Below, one piece after another: positions 23,485 through 31,606 of a stretch of DNA of 38,688 bases. Under the pieces are notes generated by a model. That model had not been told where the DNA came from, searched no databases, and saw only the letters and a list, made by a program, of their open reading frames with translations. Each line of letters begins with the position of its first letter. The stretch's first letter is position 1. A program made the position numbers and the translations under genes. Source of the DNA: Leptospiraceae bacterium (lineage in GTDB: Bacteria; Spirochaetota; Leptospiria; Leptospirales; Leptospiraceae); contig JAIXRB010000211.1 of NCBI GenBank assembly GCA_027485405.1, forward strand, positions 1 through 38,688, read 5' to 3'.

Positions 23485-25431
23485 TCAAGTCGAATAGGCT
23501 GGTTTGGTTTGGGTGTTAGAACCTTTTGCTTTCTTCTTGGCGTTAGATGCTTCGGAAGTTGTAGTCACAGGTCGAATGATAGCCGAAAGCTCTTCAGAAT
23601 CAATTGTTTCTTTGGAAAGCAGTGCCTTTGCAATTTCTTCCAATTTTTTAGAGTTCTTTTTGACTAAGTCTCTGCCTTTATCCAAGGAAGTTTGAACGAT
23701 CTTTCGAACTTCTTGGTCAATCATTCCTGCAAATTCCTCGGAGTAGGGCTTACTTGCCATACCGTAGTCACGACCCATAAAAGGAGAAGTCTCGCCTCCT
23801 CCATAATTGATGGTGCCTAGCTTTTCCGACATACCCCATTCACAAACCATCTTGCGTGCGATTGTGGTCGCATGTTGAATGTCATTCGAAGATCCAGTAG
23901 AAGTTACTCCAAATCTAAACTCTTCGGCAATGTATCCGCCCATAGCGACTACAATTTTATCCAACCAGTAGTGTTTAGGTAGAATGTGCTTTTCTTCAGT
24001 CGGTAAAAACTGTGTTAAACCCAAAGCCCTTCCTCGAGGAATGATTGTTACTTTGTGGACAGGCTCAGTGTAGGGCAATAAAACTTGTAAAATGGCATGT
24101 CCCGCTTCGTGAAAAGCAATGACTTCCTTTTCTTTGTCAGAAATGAAGAATGACTTTCTTTCAGGACCCATCATCACTTTGTCTCTTGCTTCTTCTAACT
24201 CGTCTTGGGTTACCCGCTTCTTATTTCTGCGAGCCGCTAAAAGTGCCGCCTCGTTGATTAGGTTGGCAAGGTCGGCTCCTGTAAAACCTGGTGTTCCTCG
24301 AGCGATAGAATTTAGCGAAATATCTGCAACTAGAGGTACTTTCTTAGAGTGAACTTGTAAAATCTCCTCTCGACCTCTAATGTCTGGTAAGTCGACAATC
24401 ACTTGTCTGTCAAAACGTCCAGGGCGGAGTAAAGCTGGATCCAATACGTCCGCTCTGTTTGTTGCCGCCATTACAATTACCCCTTCGTTCATTTCAAAGC
24501 CGTCCATTTCAACTAGCATTTGATTTAGGGTTTGCTCTCGTTCATCATGGCCACCGCCGAGTCCAGCCCCTCTCAGGCGACCAACAGCATCAATTTCATC
24601 AATAAAGATAATGCAAGGTGCGTTCTTCTTTCCTTGGTCAAACAAGTCTCGAACTCTGGAAGCACCCACTCCGACAAACATCTCAACAAAGTCAGAACCA
24701 GAAATGGAAAAGAATGGCACTCCAGCTTCACCTGCAACAGCACGAGCTAGTAAGGTTTTTCCGGTTCCAGGTGGACCTACAAGTAAAACGCCTTTTGGGA
24801 TTCGTGCTCCGATTGCTTGGAATTTTTTAGGGTCTTTTAGAAATTCAATGATTTCTTGAAGTTCAACTTTGGCTTCGTCGCAACCAGCTACATCAGAGAA
24901 GGTGACCTTTACCTTGGAGTCTACATTTAACTTAGCTCTAGACTTTCCAAACGTAAATGCCTTGTTTCCCGTTGCTTGCAATTGGCGCATCATAATGAAC
25001 CAGATAACACCTAAAACCAAAATCCAAGGAATCAAACTGGTCACAATAGCCCAAAATTTGTTTTCTTCACTTGATTTTGCCATAAAGGAAAGACGAGATT
25101 TTCGTAACTTGGTCACCAAGTCATCGTTTATCGGAGCAATAGTGGTTTTAAAAGCCTTCGGTTTGTTGTCTTTGCTTTCGGTAGGAATGTACCAGCCTTC
25201 GATCGTTTCTCTTTCAATGGTTATTTGTTTGTTTTTGGCAATGTCTTTGCCTTCTAAGGAAACTATCTTTCCGATAGCTTTTTTGCCTTCGATAGGTTCT
25301 ACCATGTTCAGGAATTCGGAGTAGCTTACCTCATCAGGTCTTGATCCTAAGTTGTCTGGACGGTACCAGAATGCTAAAACCAATAAGAGGATCATAAGAA
25401 ATACAAAAACGGACTTCATGTTTTTATTCAT
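23485..25431 (-). CDS. ftsH: ATP-dependent zinc metalloprotease FtsH
   Basis: A 648-residue inner-membrane AAA+ protease that degrades membrane and regulatory proteins. N-terminal membrane helix (VFVFLMILLLVLAFWY), periplasmic domain of about 100 residues, second helix (AIVTSLIPWILVLGVIWFIM), AAA module with Walker A GPPGTGKT (from G219), Walker B IIFIDEID and SRH ATNRADVLDPALLRPGRFD, then peptidase with zinc motif HEAGH (H441, E442, H445). The C-terminus is Ser/Thr/Lys rich. An ATG four codons downstream is an alternative start. It lies 27 bases after pth and one base before the EVE gene. Confidence 0.98.
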   Translation of the reverse strand: MNKNMKSVFVFLMILLLVLAFWYRPDNLGSRPDEVSYSEFLNMVEPIEGKKAIGKIVSLEGKDIAKNKQITIERETIEGWYIPTESKDNKPKAFKTTIAPINDDLVTKLRKSRLSFMAKSSEENKFWAIVTSLIPWILVLGVIWFIMMRQLQATGNKAFTFGKSRAKLNVDSKVKVTFSDVAGCDEAKVELQEIIEFLKDPKKFQAIGARIPKGVLLVGPPGTGKTLLARAVAGEAGVPFFSISGSDFVEMFVGVGASRVRDLFDQGKKNAPCIIFIDEIDAVGRLRGAGLGGGHDEREQTLNQMLVEMDGFEMNEGVIVMAATNRADVLDPALLRPGRFDRQVIVDLPDIRGREEILQVHSKKVPLVADISLNSIARGTPGFTGADLANLINEAALLAARRNKKRVTQDELEEARDKVMMGPERKSFFISDKEKEVIAFHEAGHAILQVLLPYTEPVHKVTIIPRGRALGLTQFLPTEEKHILPKHYWLDKIVVAMGGYIAEEFRFGVTSTGSSNDIQHATTIARKMVCEWGMSEKLGTINYGGGETSPFMGRDYGMASKPYSEEFAGMIDQEVRKIVQTSLDKGRDLVKKNSKKLEEIAKALLSKETIDSEELSAIIRPVTTTSEASNAKKKAKGSNTQTKPAYST

Positions 25432-25458
25432 TTTCGGCTCAATCCTTAGACTAGAAAT

Positions 25459-26022
25459 TTAGAGATGGTATTTCTGAACAACTTCGTCGATGTCTCCGAT
25501 CGAAATGGATCGGATTGCCGCTTCTGCATCATTAATGATCTGAATGAGGCTTAGGTTTTCCATTGGTTCGAAGTCTTCTTTTAAGAAATCATCCCTTTTT
25601 TGACCCTTGAATTTCTTGTTTTTTACCCCAATGCGGATGCGGATGAAGTTGGGAGAGCGCAAAGATTGAGCTACAGAGGCAACACCGGGGTGCGCGGTAG
25701 GGTCACCACCTTTTGTGACCACAATCTGCCCCAAGTCCAATTCTACGTCTTCATGGATTAGAACTATGTCTTGGACTTGGATTTTGAGAAAGGACGCAAT
25801 GTATAAGACGGATTCACCACTCAAATCGCTAAACGTTTGAGGTTTTAAAAGGACGACTTCGTCTCCCTCAAAATCACCGCGTCCTATTAAAGATTTCTTT
25901 TTTTTGGTCTTTATTTCCAGACCGATGTTGCTTGCTATTACATCTAAAATCTTGAAACCAATGTTGGAACGGTTGTTATTAAATCTATCCCCTGGATTTC
26001 CCAGACCAACAATGAGCTTCAT
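25459..26022 (-). CDS. pth: Peptidyl-tRNA hydrolase homologue with altered catalytic residues
   Basis: Pth cleaves peptidyl-tRNA released from stalled ribosomes. Size (187 residues), N-terminus MKLIVGLGNPGDRF, and position after rplY all support the family. Compared with E. coli Pth from memory, however, the catalytic His20 is Ser (S19 in NNRSNIGF), Asn68 is Asp (D66 in TFSDLSG), Asp93 is Glu (E91 in IHEDVELDLG) and Asn114 is Pro (P112 in TAHPG). Asn10 (N9) and His113 (H111) remain. The Ser codon is TCC, not one change from His. It may be inactive, act by another mechanism, or have a new role. The symbol reflects homology and synteny only. Ribosome site is weak; it lies 19 bases after rplY. 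Confidence 0.85.
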   Translation of the reverse strand: MKLIVGLGNPGDRFNNNRSNIGFKILDVIASNIGLEIKTKKKKSLIGRGDFEGDEVVLLKPQTFSDLSGESVLYIASFLKIQVQDIVLIHEDVELDLGQIVVTKGGDPTAHPGVASVAQSLRSPNFIRIRIGVKNKKFKGQKRDDFLKEDFEPMENLSLIQIINDAEAAIRSISIGDIDEVVQKYHL

Positions 26023-26041
26023 AGATCAAAAATTCGCTAAA

Positions 26042-26710
26042 TTACTTTGCCGCTTTTTTAGCAGGTGCCTTTGCGGCGGCTTTAGCGGCTGGAGCTCCAC
26101 CTGACTTTTTAGCCGCAGGCTTATCATCCGCTTTCTCTGCTCTTTCTTGAGCCAAAATAGCTTTTGTTTTGTGAACGGAAGTCACAATTGGATCTCCGTT
26201 AACAAGGATCTCCCAAGACTTTGGAACAGGTAAGTTAGAAACTTTGATACTCATTCCGATCTCTAGATGAGTCACGTCGACCACTAGAACATCTTTCAGG
26301 TCTTCTGGAGTTGATTTGATTTTGATTTCGTGGAGTAGGTGCTCAAACTGACCACCCGCTTTTGAACCTTTTGCAATTCCTTCGGTTTGGATCGCAACAG
26401 TTGCCGCGATTTTCTTTCCTGGAGTGACTCTGTAGAAGTCGATATGTCGGATTTGTCCTGTATGAGGAAATCTTTGGATTTCTTTTACAAATACTTTTTC
26501 AGAAGCTCCATCTATCTGAAGATCGATGAGACTGGCTTTTCTAATTCCAGAATCGATGAGTTTTTGAACTTCTTTTTCAGAAACAGATGTGCTTCGGGAT
26601 TGTCCGCCACCAATGATGTTTGCGGGAACGAGTCCTTGTGTTCTTAATCTGCGAACTGGACCTTTTCCTGTTTCTTTTCGGGTTTGAGCTTTGAGTGTAA
26701 ATTTTTCCAT
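26042..26710 (-). CDS. rplY: 50S ribosomal protein L25, long (CTC) form
   Basis: Binds 5S rRNA in the large ribosomal subunit. The 222 residues correspond to the long CTC-type L25: N-terminal L25 domain (RKETGKGPVRRLRTQGLVPA), then the TL5/CTC beta domain (FEHLLHEIKIKSTPEDL with VDVTHLEIGMSIKVSNL). The tail from about residue 190 is rich in Ala, Lys and Pro, as in many CTC proteins. AGGAAG sits 7 bases before the ATG. It lies 18 bases after prs and 19 before pth, an arrangement common in bacteria that reflects joint translation quality control. Confidence 0.96.
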   Translation of the reverse strand: MEKFTLKAQTRKETGKGPVRRLRTQGLVPANIIGGGQSRSTSVSEKEVQKLIDSGIRKASLIDLQIDGASEKVFVKEIQRFPHTGQIRHIDFYRVTPGKKIAATVAIQTEGIAKGSKAGGQFEHLLHEIKIKSTPEDLKDVLVVDVTHLEIGMSIKVSNLPVPKSWEILVNGDPIVTSVHKTKAILAQERAEKADDKPAAKKSGGAPAAKAAAKAPAKKAAK

Positions 26711-26728
26711 AATTAATCTTCCTAAAAT

Positions 26729-27670
26729 TTATAAAAACAAACTGGAAATAGATTCCTCTTTGTGTATGCGACTGATGGCTTTTGCTATGATTGGCGCAAT
26801 AGAGAGCCTTTTCAAGTGATTTATTTTTTTGGATTCGGGAATCAGGATCGAATTGGAGAGGACAACCTCTGCAAAGTTTCCCTGGTTCAGTTTTTCTGGT
26901 GCTTCGCCGGAAAGAACTCCATGAGTCGCACAACATCTAACCGATTTTGCTCCGTTTTCCATAAGAGCAATTGCCGCTTTGGCAATTGTTCCACCCGTAT
27001 CAATCATGTCATCTAACAAGAGGCAATTTTTATCTTTTATGTCTCCAATCACGTTCATAACGACCGACTCATTTGCTTTGGGTCGGCGTTTGTCAATGAT
27101 GGCGAGTGATCCGTTGACCTTTTTTCCAAAGTTTCTAGCTCTTTCTGCCCCTCCTGAGTCGGGGGAAACAATCACTAGGTCTTCGATTTTTTGGGAATTG
27201 ATGTATTCTGCAAGAACCGGCGAGAAGTAAAGATGATCCACAGGAATTCTAAAAAAACCTTGGATTTGGTCAGCATGTAAGTCCATAGTTAAGACTCTGT
27301 TTGGTGCCACGGTTTCAATGAGATCGGCAACAACTCTAGCGGAGATTGGAACTCGAGGTTCTACTTTTCTGTCTTGGCGACCATATCCATAATAAGGCAA
27401 TACCGCTGTAATCCGGCGTGCAGAAGCTCTTCGTAAAGCATCTATGATCAGCAATAGCTCCATAAGATTATCGTTTGCTGGATAACTGATGGACTGAATC
27501 ACGAAAACATCGCGACCTCTGACGTTTTCATCTATTTTAACTGAGCTTTCTCCGTCCGAAAAACGCTTAACTGTAATTGCCCCGCTTGGAATTCCCAAGT
27601 TTTGGCAAATTTCGTCCGTCAATGGTCGATTTGAATTCCCAGAAAAAACAGCAATTTCAAGAGGAATCAT
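26729..27670 (-). CDS. prs: Ribose-phosphate pyrophosphokinase
   Basis: Makes PRPP from ribose-5-phosphate and ATP for nucleotide, His and Trp synthesis. 313 residues, class I. Visible parts: IAVFSGNSNRPLTDEIC, VKRFSDGESSVKIDENVRGR, the ATP-loop FVIQSISYPANDNLMELLLI, YYGYGRQDRK, the MDLHADQIQGFF segment, the flexible-loop Lys region IIDKRR, and the PRPP-binding motif LLLDDMIDTGGTI. AGG lies 5 bases before the ATG. The start overlaps the glmU stop by 4 bases (ATGA), so the two are coupled. Confidence 0.98.
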   Translation of the reverse strand: MIPLEIAVFSGNSNRPLTDEICQNLGIPSGAITVKRFSDGESSVKIDENVRGRDVFVIQSISYPANDNLMELLLIIDALRRASARRITAVLPYYGYGRQDRKVEPRVPISARVVADLIETVAPNRVLTMDLHADQIQGFFRIPVDHLYFSPVLAEYINSQKIEDLVIVSPDSGGAERARNFGKKVNGSLAIIDKRRPKANESVVMNVIGDIKDKNCLLLDDMIDTGGTIAKAAIALMENGAKSVRCCATHGVLSGEAPEKLNQGNFAEVVLSNSILIPESKKINHLKRLSIAPIIAKAISRIHKEESISSLFL

Positions 27671-28422
27671 ACACCTACCATCCGATTTTTAAGCATTTCT
27701 TCAGCACGAAGGAGATCGTCAGGGGAGTTGATTCCGTGACTTTCCAATGGGTTTTCCAAAGGAAGAGCGCTTACTTTTAAGTTTTTGTTTCGCAGAGCTT
27801 TAATGACATCTGTTAGATAGTATTCTTTTTGGGAGTTATCATTACCGACAGAATGTAAGGCTTCAAATAAAAGCCGAGCATTGAACACATAAGTTCCTGT
27901 GTTGATTTCTTGAACTTGCTTTTCTTCTGGTGTAGCGTCTTTTTCTTCTACGATTTTTAAAACTGAGCCGTCCTCTTTGGAGCGAACGATTCTTCCGTAG
28001 CCAAATGGGTTTTCTAAAATTGCTGTTAAGATGGTTGCTTCAGAACCAGATTTCTTATGAAGGTCGATCAATTTGCGAAAGCTATCGCCAGTTATAAGGG
28101 GGGCATCGCCGCAAGCTACCAAAACAGTTGAGGCATCGAGTTTGGACTCGGCACAAAGTACGGCATGCCCGGTTCCAAGTTGTTCCGTTTGTTCGGCAAA
28201 TTCTACTTGGGAAAAAGAAGAAGCAATGTTTTGAACGACTTCTTTCTTGTAACCGATGACAACGATTTTGTTTTGAATGCCAGCTTGTTCAAGGTTGTCC
28301 AGTACATGAGAAAGGAGCGGTTTCCCACTGAGTACAGTTGCTACCTTAGGCAATTCGCTTTTCATTCGAGTTCCCTTTCCGGCGGCAAGTACGATAGAAG
28401 TAATATGCTCGAGCACAGTCAT
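27667..28422 (-). CDS. glmU: N-acetylglucosamine-1-phosphate uridyltransferase, GlmU N-domain only
   Basis: A 251-residue protein equivalent to the pyrophosphorylase half of GlmU. It shows SIVLAAGKGTRMKSELPKV (UTP and metal site), the LGTGHAVLCAES and VACGDAPLI motifs, and EINTGTYVF. Bifunctional GlmU of about 450 residues continues with a left-handed beta-helix acetyltransferase, which is absent here; the gene ends cleanly and overlaps prs. UDP-GlcNAc synthesis would then need a separate glucosamine-1-phosphate acetyltransferase. No ribosome site is visible: the ATG at 28422 lies only 17 bases after the encoded CCA end of tRNA-Gln. Confidence 0.88.
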   Translation of the reverse strand: MTVLEHITSIVLAAGKGTRMKSELPKVATVLSGKPLLSHVLDNLEQAGIQNKIVVIGYKKEVVQNIASSFSQVEFAEQTEQLGTGHAVLCAESKLDASTVLVACGDAPLITGDSFRKLIDLHKKSGSEATILTAILENPFGYGRIVRSKEDGSVLKIVEEKDATPEEKQVQEINTGTYVFNARLLFEALHSVGNDNSQKEYYLTDVIKALRNKNLKVSALPLENPLESHGINSPDDLLRAEEMLKNRMVGV

Positions 28423-28439
28423 AGTATAAATTCAGTTGG

Positions 28440-28515
28440 TGGCTGGCCTGCTAGGATTCGAACCTAGGAGATGGCTGTACCAAAAACAGCTGCCTTACCG
28501 CTTGGCTACAGGCCA
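28440..28515 (-). tRNA. trnQ: tRNA-Gln (anticodon UUG), CCA encoded
   Basis: A complete 76-nt cloverleaf on the minus strand. The acceptor stem TGGCCTG pairs with CAGGCCA, followed by discriminator G and encoded CCA. D-arm GCCAAGCGGTAAGGC, anticodon stem GCTGT/ACAGC with loop TTTTGGT (anticodon TTG), T-arm CTAGG-TTCGAAT-CCTAG. The 5' end is 6 bases from the ispE stop and the 3' end 17 bases from the glmU start, so the tRNA is probably cut from a polycistronic transcript. Confidence 0.96.
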
Positions 28516-28521
28516 GTGTCA

Positions 28522-29427
28522 TTAAAAGGAAAACGTTCGAAAATCCAAATCGGGGAAAGTAGAAGTCATCTGTTTTGCTAGTTGAGTTGCCTCCTTTTCT
28601 GAAGAAACAATCCCAAACAAGCAAGATCCAGAACCAGAAAGCGACGAAAACAAAGCTCCTTTTTGGAGAAAACCTGTTTTGATTGCTTCCAAGGCAGGGC
28701 ATTTTAAGAAAGCAACCTTTTCAAAGTCGTTTTCCAAAAGCCCAGTCAGACCTGCCCAATCACCCATTTGGAGACAGCCGATCGCTTTGTCTTCCAAGCT
28801 TTTCCATGGTTTGGAAAGGGGGGTCTCTTGTAAATCCTTTTGGAGTGCTTGGAACATTTCGCGAGTGGAAAGAGTGACCTCTGGGATTGCCAAAACCCCG
28901 AACCCTTGGGCGACTTGGATTGGCTCTAGGTTTTCCCCAATTCCTGAAACAAAACAAGGCTGGTCTTGGAGAAAAAAAGGAACATCGGCGCCCAGTTCTC
29001 TTGCCAGGTTTTGGAGCCCTTCATTGGATAGAGCCATGTAAGGAAACAAGGCTCTGAGGAGAAAACCTGCATTTGAACTTCCTCCTCCAATCCCGCCTTC
29101 GGGGGGTAATCGTTTTGTTAGCTGGATTTTTACAGTTAGAGGTTTCTTAAAAAAAGGAGAACTAGCTTGGAAGGTCTTGAATAGAATGTTTTTTTTGTAA
29201 CCGTTTCCAAGTGATACTTGATCAAACAAATCTTTCCGAAACCCTTTCAGTTCCGAATGCGTAATCAATTGAAATTCACTGGAAACCCAAGGTGCAGGGC
29301 AGATCTCAATATCCAAGTTGTCCCCAAAGTCAATGGGAAGAAAGAAACTGCGGATTTCGTGATAACCGTCATTTCGCTTAAATGGGATGTTTAGCCCAAT
29401 GTTGATTTTAGCTTTGGAAAGGATCAC
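28522..29427 (-). CDS. ispE: 4-diphosphocytidyl-2-C-methyl-D-erythritol kinase
   Basis: The ATP-dependent kinase of the MEP isoprenoid pathway. 301 residues with the GHMP-kinase layout: N-terminal SKAKINIGLNIPFKRNDGYH (substrate Lys and Asp-Gly-Tyr), the ATP glycine loop PPEGGIGGGSSNAG, ELGADVPFFL with the catalytic Asp, and C-terminal SLSGSGSCLFGI. The start is GTG at 29427, nine bases after the WYL regulator stop; no ATG precedes the conserved start. Confidence 0.96.
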   Translation of the reverse strand: MILSKAKINIGLNIPFKRNDGYHEIRSFFLPIDFGDNLDIEICPAPWVSSEFQLITHSELKGFRKDLFDQVSLGNGYKKNILFKTFQASSPFFKKPLTVKIQLTKRLPPEGGIGGGSSNAGFLLRALFPYMALSNEGLQNLARELGADVPFFLQDQPCFVSGIGENLEPIQVAQGFGVLAIPEVTLSTREMFQALQKDLQETPLSKPWKSLEDKAIGCLQMGDWAGLTGLLENDFEKVAFLKCPALEAIKTGFLQKGALFSSLSGSGSCLFGIVSSEKEATQLAKQMTSTFPDLDFRTFSF

Positions 29428-29436
29428 AAATTTCTT

Positions 29437-30363
29437 TCAAAGAATAGAGCTTTGGATTCTCTCTTTAATCACTTTTGGTGCAGTCAAAAAGACACTGGTT
29501 CCATAGCTTAAAATTGTATCAACAAACCAAGATTCCTCGGGAATAGTAGTGTTAAACTCCAGATAGGTTGTGTTTTTGATTTGTTTGGTTTTTCCTGTTT
29601 TTTGAAGTGGAAGCCTTCTGCCAAGATGATAGCCAGCAGAATCAGTTGCCCAGATAGTGGCAGTTTGCCCATCAATGGTTTTTTCTTGGTTTAATAGTTT
29701 TAAAAACTCTTTCTTCCATTCATCCCAGCCTTCTGGAAGCTTAAGTTGGTTTAGGTTTTCATTCAGTTTTAGTTCGCTGATGCAATCTAGGCGAAAAGCG
29801 CGAAAGGATTGTTTGTCTAAGTCGTAGCTTAAAAGATAAGATTCCAAATGATCCAGGATGGTGAGAGGAACCACGTTTCTTGTTTCAAGTTCATCGTTTG
29901 TTCGTTTCCAGTAGAGAAAGGTCAAACAGGTCTTTTCCCGAATCCCTTCTTCAATGATGGGACGAATCAATGTGTTTTCTGTCCAAGTTTGAGTCGGAAT
30001 TATTGTATTGATTTTAGAAAGAACCCCTTCCAAGACTTGCTTATTTGCTTCTGATTCTAAGGCTTTTAGAACAATAGCCCTCAGTGTTGACCACTCCAAA
30101 GGAGTGAGCGGAAGCGACTTTTCAAGGGGCACCGGTAGTCTTAACTTCACCAAGTCTCCATCAAACTCAACTTCTGCGAAGTCCATTGGTGAGTAAGGAT
30201 AAGACTCGATCATGTAGAGCTGACCAAGTTCTTTTTTGAGCTCGGACTCAGAATTAAATCCCATGGCGCTGGTGAGAGCCTCGAAACTGATGCCCCTTGG
30301 ATGAGACATCAGCAATCGAATCAGATTTAGCTTTCTTAAAGCCCTGGCAGAACTAGCATTCAT
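29437..30363 (-). CDS. WYL-domain transcriptional regulator
   Basis: Start chosen at ATG 30363, which shares its A with the TAA stop of the upstream gene (TAATG) and gives 308 residues; a frame open to 30408 would run into that gene. The N-terminal third is a winged helix-turn-helix (ALRKLNLIRLLMSHPRGISF, then a divergent recognition segment). The centre and C-terminus form a WYL-like domain (LTFLYWKRTNDELETRNVVP, SYLLSYDLDKQSFRAFRLDC) and a WCX-type extension. The literal W-Y-L triad is not intact. WYL regulators sense nucleic acid or small ligands; target unknown. Confidence 0.78.
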   Translation of the reverse strand: MNASSARALRKLNLIRLLMSHPRGISFEALTSAMGFNSESELKKELGQLYMIESYPYSPMDFAEVEFDGDLVKLRLPVPLEKSLPLTPLEWSTLRAIVLKALESEANKQVLEGVLSKINTIIPTQTWTENTLIRPIIEEGIREKTCLTFLYWKRTNDELETRNVVPLTILDHLESYLLSYDLDKQSFRAFRLDCISELKLNENLNQLKLPEGWDEWKKEFLKLLNQEKTIDGQTATIWATDSAGYHLGRRLPLQKTGKTKQIKNTTYLEFNTTIPEESWFVDTILSYGTSVFLTAPKVIKERIQSSIL

Positions 30364-31535
30364 TATACTTCGAGAAGAGCTTTTAACTCCTTGGCATTTG
30401 AGGCGCAAAAAGACTGTTTTTCAATGTTCTGAGATTTTAAATGTCCGCCTGTTAATCTTTGGCTTACAACGCTTGGCCCAAAATCGATGATTGCATCGAT
30501 CTGAGAGTCTTCCCATATGGATTTAATGGCTTTGTTCCAATAGAGAGGTTCAATCAAAACCATCTTAAACAGGATGTCTCGCAGATTGGATGCAGAGCGC
30601 AAATCGTGACCATCAAAGATCGAGTAAACGGGAACCTTTAAGTCACTGCCTGTGTAAGAAAATGGAGAGACACTTGCGTCTTCCTTTAAGAAGGTTGGCA
30701 AAGTAGAATCCATAAAAGGGCAATGGAAAGGTGCCGTGGTTTTTAGATAAACAAACTTGAATTTCTTTTCATCCATCTCGGCTTTCCATTCGTTTCTGAA
30801 TATCAAAAGAGATTTAGGCAGTGCGGAAATGATCATAGAATCAGGCGTGTTGTACAAAGAAATGAACAGAGCATCTTGGCCCTTTAATCCGTTCTTTTCA
30901 TTGGTTTTTTTCACTCTTTCCTCTAGTTCTGCCGCTGAATAGCCAACGATAGCAACCATGGGAGCAGGGTTTTTATCGCCGTTGGTTTCATTGCCTTTTA
31001 AAACATCTGCAGGAATCGAGAAGTCTGGATACGCCTTTTGACCGTTAAATCCTAAGTAAAAAATGAAATTGAGAAAATCACCATACGTCTTTAAAAAGTC
31101 GTCACCGTCTTTTCCAAGTCCAACCAATGCGGCGGCAATGACTCCTTGGCTATGTCCGCTGATCCCAGCGGTGTTACCGATTAAATCTGCTGTTGAGTAA
31201 CCTTTTTTAGTTAAAAGTCGGTAATTTGCAACTTGAGTGATAAAGATTCCCGGAACGGATATAGGTGCCCTTGCCAAATAATCTTCGCTAGGAGCTCCAT
31301 CTGGATTGTCTAGCCAAGTTTTAAAATCAATTCCTTCATTTAAAAAAGGATGTTTTCCGTCTCTAGCAGTGATCTTTGAGAGAACCTCAAAAGTGACTTT
31401 GAAAAAATCAGCTAATTCTGGTTCTTGGTAGAGTTTTGCCATTTCCTTTAGATACGGTGAACCTTGTCCACCAAACTGAAGGAATAGTTTTTTGCCAGAG
31501 GTCTTAAGAGTAGAGAGGAATTTAGGAGTCGTCAT
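30363..31535 (-). CDS. Acyltransferase resembling the AT domain of fungal-type fatty acid synthase
   Basis: A 390-residue, single-domain acyltransferase. It has LQFGGQGSPYLKEMAKLY at the N-terminus, a nucleophile elbow GHSQGVIAAA (Ser in GHSQG) and the catalytic His in APFHCPFM. Unlike FabD, the segments LGFNGQKAYPDFSIPADVLK, PMVAIVGYSAAELEERVKKTN-like and VPVYSIFDGHDLRSA match what I recall of the acetyltransferase domain of yeast FAS beta (FAS1) and not bacterial malonyltransferases. The Arg that binds the malonyl carboxylate in FabD is not visible, suggesting a non-malonyl acyl group (inference). AAAGGAA precedes the ATG by 8 bases. First gene of the long minus-strand run. Confidence 0.8.
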   Translation of the reverse strand: MTTPKFLSTLKTSGKKLFLQFGGQGSPYLKEMAKLYQEPELADFFKVTFEVLSKITARDGKHPFLNEGIDFKTWLDNPDGAPSEDYLARAPISVPGIFITQVANYRLLTKKGYSTADLIGNTAGISGHSQGVIAAALVGLGKDGDDFLKTYGDFLNFIFYLGFNGQKAYPDFSIPADVLKGNETNGDKNPAPMVAIVGYSAAELEERVKKTNEKNGLKGQDALFISLYNTPDSMIISALPKSLLIFRNEWKAEMDEKKFKFVYLKTTAPFHCPFMDSTLPTFLKEDASVSPFSYTGSDLKVPVYSIFDGHDLRSASNLRDILFKMVLIEPLYWNKAIKSIWEDSQIDAIIDFGPSVVSQRLTGGHLKSQNIEKQSFCASNAKELKALLEV

Positions 31536-31606
31536 TTATAGTTCCTTTGGGAGAGTTATGGAATAGGTTTGAAAACTAAGACAGAGAAACAAGGAGAAAA
31601 AGCCTT

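Noticed and set aside
26577..26936. 119-codon minus-strand frame across the prs-rplY junction
   Set aside because: Out of frame with both genes, which have strong family support and normal starts.
31536..31606. Possible terminator between the subtilase stop and the acyltransferase gene
   Set aside because: Only AAAAGGCTTTT-like self-complementarity with no loop and no GC stem.
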